DNA of 64,000 bases from Bin87 sp964502995. Its GTDB lineage: Bacteria; Chloroflexota; Dehalococcoidia; Lucifugimonadales; UBA3495. A program made the translations under genes and the position numbers. The number at the start of each line of letters is the position of its first letter. Positions within the stretch are counted from its first letter, which is position 1. Of the stretch, positions 61,581 to 64,000 are shown piece by piece. The stretch spans positions 1 to 64,000 of the forward strand of contig CAZCZB010000002.1 in the NCBI GenBank assembly GCA_964502995.1, read 5' to 3'. A model generated the notes under the pieces. That model saw only the letters and a program-made list of their open reading frames with translations, had not been told where the DNA came from and did not search any database.

Positions 61581-63259
61581 TCAGGAAACGAGGACGGCGG
61601 GTTCAGCGTCGTCGGCAGAATCATCCCGCGCGGCTTCCGCCGAACCGTGTTCATCCAGGGCCGGGGTGGCCAGTGCGTCGTTGATGGCGCCGCCATCCGA
61701 AATCGAATCGGCATTCGGTTCGTAGGGCAATCCCAGTCGGGCCGCCAGCGTTATCCCGATTATGGGATGCTCACGGTTGAGGCCAAATACCCGCCGACGG
61801 CGCAGCCGGTTGGATTCCGGGTCTCGCACGCTGACGTTGCGGTACTTGAACACCTCGTTCGACGCCAGCGAGCGGATCAAACGGATGATATCGGAACGCG
61901 CGCTCTGGCCGCTCCAGTGGGATACCACCAACGGATCGTTGGCTTCGATGCCCGCTGCCAGCGCCTCGCTGATCTCGTTGCACAGCGCGTTGAACATCAC
62001 CTCATCTGCGCCGTCGCGATCCTCAAGCGTATGCCCCATAACGATCAAATCGGCCACCCGCGCCAGATCACCGGCAGCGTCGTCGGAATCGGGCAGGTCC
62101 AGGTTTTCCATCGCCTCGGCCAGTGATTCGTCGTAGTTGGGTTGGGGCGGGTCTGCCGGCGCCGCAGCGGCCCGTTCCGCCCGCGGCGGGGCTTCGACAA
62201 CCGGGCCGTCCTCCGATTCATCGTCGTCGGATTGGAACGCGGGCCCGGGATCATCAAGGGAGACGGGGGTGCCCTCTTCGGCGTCATCGGGCTCGGTGTC
62301 GGCCCGGTCCGCCCGCAAGTCATCCATCTGTTCCGTTTCGTCGTCCTCATCCCTGACGGACGGGACGGGGTCAGGCTCGTCGGCCATCAGGATCCAGTCG
62401 ACGAGGTCCACGCTCCTGATCTTGATGTTCCCCTCTTCGGCCACCCGCAGCATCAGCTTTTTGAATCCGGAGAACCCGAGTTTCCGCTCGTCGAAGCCGG
62501 CGATGCGGCGCACCAACCGTTGTTTCAGCGACGTGAGCAGAAGGGTATGACCGGCGGTCCGTTCGGTGCGAATCACGTCCTCGATGGCGCGAATGACCTC
62601 GGGCAACTGGTGTCGGCCGGGGTTGCTCAACTGTGTCGCGGCGGGCTGCCGGTTGCGCGCATAGGGACCGCGCGGCGCTGGCTGTTCCGGTTCGATGGGG
62701 TCCACATCCGCGTCATAGAAAATCAGGCCGTCCACGTGGTCGGCCATGCGGCGGGAGGTTGCCCAGGAAACACCGACCACCAACACCCGCTTGCCAACGG
62801 CGCGCAGGGAGTTGATGACGTGGATGAAATCCGAGTCTCCCGAAACGAGGACGAACGTGTTGATGTTCGGGAAGTTGTGCGCCGTATCAATGCAGTCCGC
62901 GGTCATCTTGACGTCAACGCTGTTCTTGACGGCAATGGTGCGACCGGGATTGTAGGATCCGGTCACCGGCAGCCTGGTGGGCACATAAACCGGCTCAATG
63001 CCGGCCGCATAGAGCGAGGGAGGATCCTGGATGAATTGGCTCGCGCCTTTCAGTTCCGGAGCGCGCGTAACCCAGTCGGCATAGGCCTTGCCGNNNNNNN
63101 NNNCACCACCCGGCCGTGGTTGGAGACTTCTTCCTTGAGTGCGGATACGTTGGGCGTTCTGCCCCGCACCGCCAGGCTGATTTTGAAGTTCTCCCAGTCT
63201 ATGAATAGTGCTACGTCTTCACTGAATGCCGGGTTGCCATTGGACTGTTGAATAGCGAT
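61581..63259 (-). CDS. NYN domain/LOTUS (OST-HTH) protein, interrupted by an assembly gap
   Basis: About 560 residues. The NYN (PIN-like nuclease) domain starts with DVALFIDWENFKISL near 63225 and continues across the N run with KAYADWVTRAPEL, CIDTAHNFP, VLVSGDSDFIHVINSLRAVGKRVLVVGV. A LOTUS/OST-HTH-like domain follows (PEVIRAIEDVIRTERTAGHTLLLTSLKQRLVRR to LVDWIL), then an acidic linker and a C-terminal helical domain. It is probably an RNA-acting protein. The frame has no ATG, GTG or TTG between the TGA at 63271-63269 and the NYN domain; a rare ATC (63259) or ATT (63253) with GAGG upstream is the nearest candidate. The gap is 10 N, and the reading frame needs a true gap of 2 nt plus a multiple of 3. 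Confidence 0.78.
63094..63103. other. Assembly gap (10 N)
   Basis: A run of ten undefined bases inside the NYN domain. Its size is nominal, since the frame on both sides does not match 10 nt. Confidence 0.99.
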
Positions 63260-63418
63260 GATGGTACCTCATGGTGCTCATTCTCTGAGCGTTTCGCATT
63301 AAAGTGTATTCTTGCCGCCGAAGAGCGTCAAGTTACGACGAATAACGGCGAACGCTGAACCGATTGAGATTACCGGACAACCGGGTCAGCATCCATTCGC
63401 CGTCACGCCGTTGTCCGG

Positions 63419-64000
63419 TTACTGCGACCCGACGACATGGTCGTACCGCTCCAGGCACGATTGCACTACAAGGTCCACGTCTTCCGCAAGCAGATGACCA
63501 TCCGAGACCATGACGTGCGCCGCGGTTTTGACCTGCGCGGCGTAATCCTCTCGCCCGGCGTAACGCTCCTCAATGGAAAGGCGTGGATCATTGTATCGGT
63601 TCCGCTGCTCAGCCGTCGCGGGGAACCAGTGGGACGATCCCTGCATTGAAATCAACTGCTCCGGCGCCCCGGTGTCAGGATGCCGCAGATTCCAGCCGGT
63701 GTGCGTACCCACAGGTACCGTGAGATCGGGCAAACGGATGCCCGCCAGGTCGTTGCCATCGGCATCAGCCGCGGGCACCAGGTGGGGATACTCCCGGCCT
63801 TCGCTGACCGGATACCGCGCGATCCCATGCGCCGCATCGGGGCCAACGTCCAACTCGCGAACCCGCCAGAGACGATCGGTGTCTGGAGTGGCACGGTCGG
63901 GCACCGACGGCACGCCTCTCAGGTATGCGTCTTGTCCCACCGCAGTACCGTCATCCAGTCGCGGGTGCTGACTCGCCGGCGGTTCGACGCCTTCCGATAC
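63419..64000 (-). CDS. Alpha/beta hydrolase domain-containing protein, C-terminal part (5' end beyond window)
   Basis: An open frame of 193 residues that reaches the right edge without a stop. The pattern resembles the C-terminal half of a family of large alpha/beta hydrolases (Abhydrolase_10 type): GVEPPASQHPRLDDGTA near the edge, GIRLPDLTVPVGTHTGWNLR in the middle, then SMQGSSHWFPATAEQRNRYNDPRLSIEERY. The catalytic part would lie beyond 64000. The stop is at 63419. The gap to the NYN gene (about 150 nt) shows no feature. Confidence 0.75.
   Translation of the reverse strand, partial: VSEGVEPPASQHPRLDDGTAVGQDAYLRGVPSVPDRATPDTDRLWRVRELDVGPDAAHGIARYPVSEGREYPHLVPAADADGNDLAGIRLPDLTVPVGTHTGWNLRHPDTGAPEQLISMQGSSHWFPATAEQRNRYNDPRLSIEERYAGREDYAAQVKTAAHVMVSDGHLLAEDVDLVVQSCLERYDHVVGSQ

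Noticed and set aside
1..64000. CRISPR array or insertion sequence
   Set aside because: No regularly spaced direct repeats, Cas genes, transposases or terminal inverted repeats were seen by reading; only short palindromes and one three-copy tandem repeat occur.

Overview
The window looks like a piece of a GC-rich (roughly 60-65 percent by eye), metabolically broad bacterium of the phylum Chloroflexota, most likely the uncultured SAR202/Dehalococcoidia side. That is inference from gene content: a 23S rRNA gene standing alone under its own promoter, an F420-type luciferase-like oxidoreductase, two crotonases, NIPSNAP, cytochrome P450 and BKACE genes, a methylmalonyl-CoA mutase chaperone GTPase, and a NYN-LOTUS protein. 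It is a draft assembly: a 10-base run of N lies at 63094-63103. I saw no transposase, phage gene or CRISPR array, so this is chromosomal backbone with catabolic genes mixed in.

Layout. 1-0.7 kb: 5' part of 23S rRNA (minus) and its promoter. 0.7-8.2 kb: crotonase, MOSC protein, ammonium transporter, CD225 and DUF2752 membrane proteins, NIPSNAP, luciferase-like oxidoreductase, NTF2-like protein, ferritin-VIT1 iron exporter. 8.2-12.2 kb (minus): alpha/beta hydrolase behind an inositol-lipid set (phosphatidylinositol-phosphate-synthase-like enzyme, PimA-like mannosyltransferase, inositol-3-phosphate synthase). 12.3-16.3 kb (minus): PP2C phosphatase, atypical kinase, prmA, dnaJ. 16.4-21.9 kb (plus): cupin, P450, tRNA-Gln (minus), 3-hydroxyisobutyrate-dehydrogenase-like enzyme, RNase P RNA, HpcH aldolase, meaB. 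21.9-24.3 kb (minus): stomatin and NfeD protease. 24.5-25.8 kb: second crotonase and a repeat protein. 26-32.3 kb (minus): his operon hisZ-hisG-phospholipase-like gene-hisD-hisC-hisB. 32.4-36.7 kb (minus): two SDRs, birA, a small helical protein, glyS. 36.7-45.5 kb (minus): cobalamin-riboswitch-controlled cobalt/corrin locus (cbiE, cobN, HutX-like, cbtB, cbtA, fused ChlI-ChlD chelatase). 45.7-53.5 kb: DUF3352 protein, MoaD-like protein, molybdenum hydroxylase, BKACE, rhomboid, cytidylate-kinase-like, GNAT. 53.7-55.9 kb (minus): trpA, then a DAHP synthase behind a Tyr/Phe-rich leader peptide and terminator. 56-61.6 kb: CPBP protease (minus), then yqeY-purQ-EamA-purL (plus). 61.6-64 kb (minus): NYN-LOTUS protein across the assembly gap and the C-terminal part of an alpha/beta hydrolase.

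How the parts work together. The 8-12 kb genes supply inositol phosphate, join it to a CDP-activated lipid and mannosylate it, which points to mycobacterial-type phosphatidylinositol mannosides. The 36-45 kb genes import cobalt, insert it into a corrin and methylate the corrin, under B12 feedback. The his and aromatic genes are ordinary biosynthesis, but the aromatic one carries a clear ribosome-mediated attenuator, which I consider the best regulatory find in the window.
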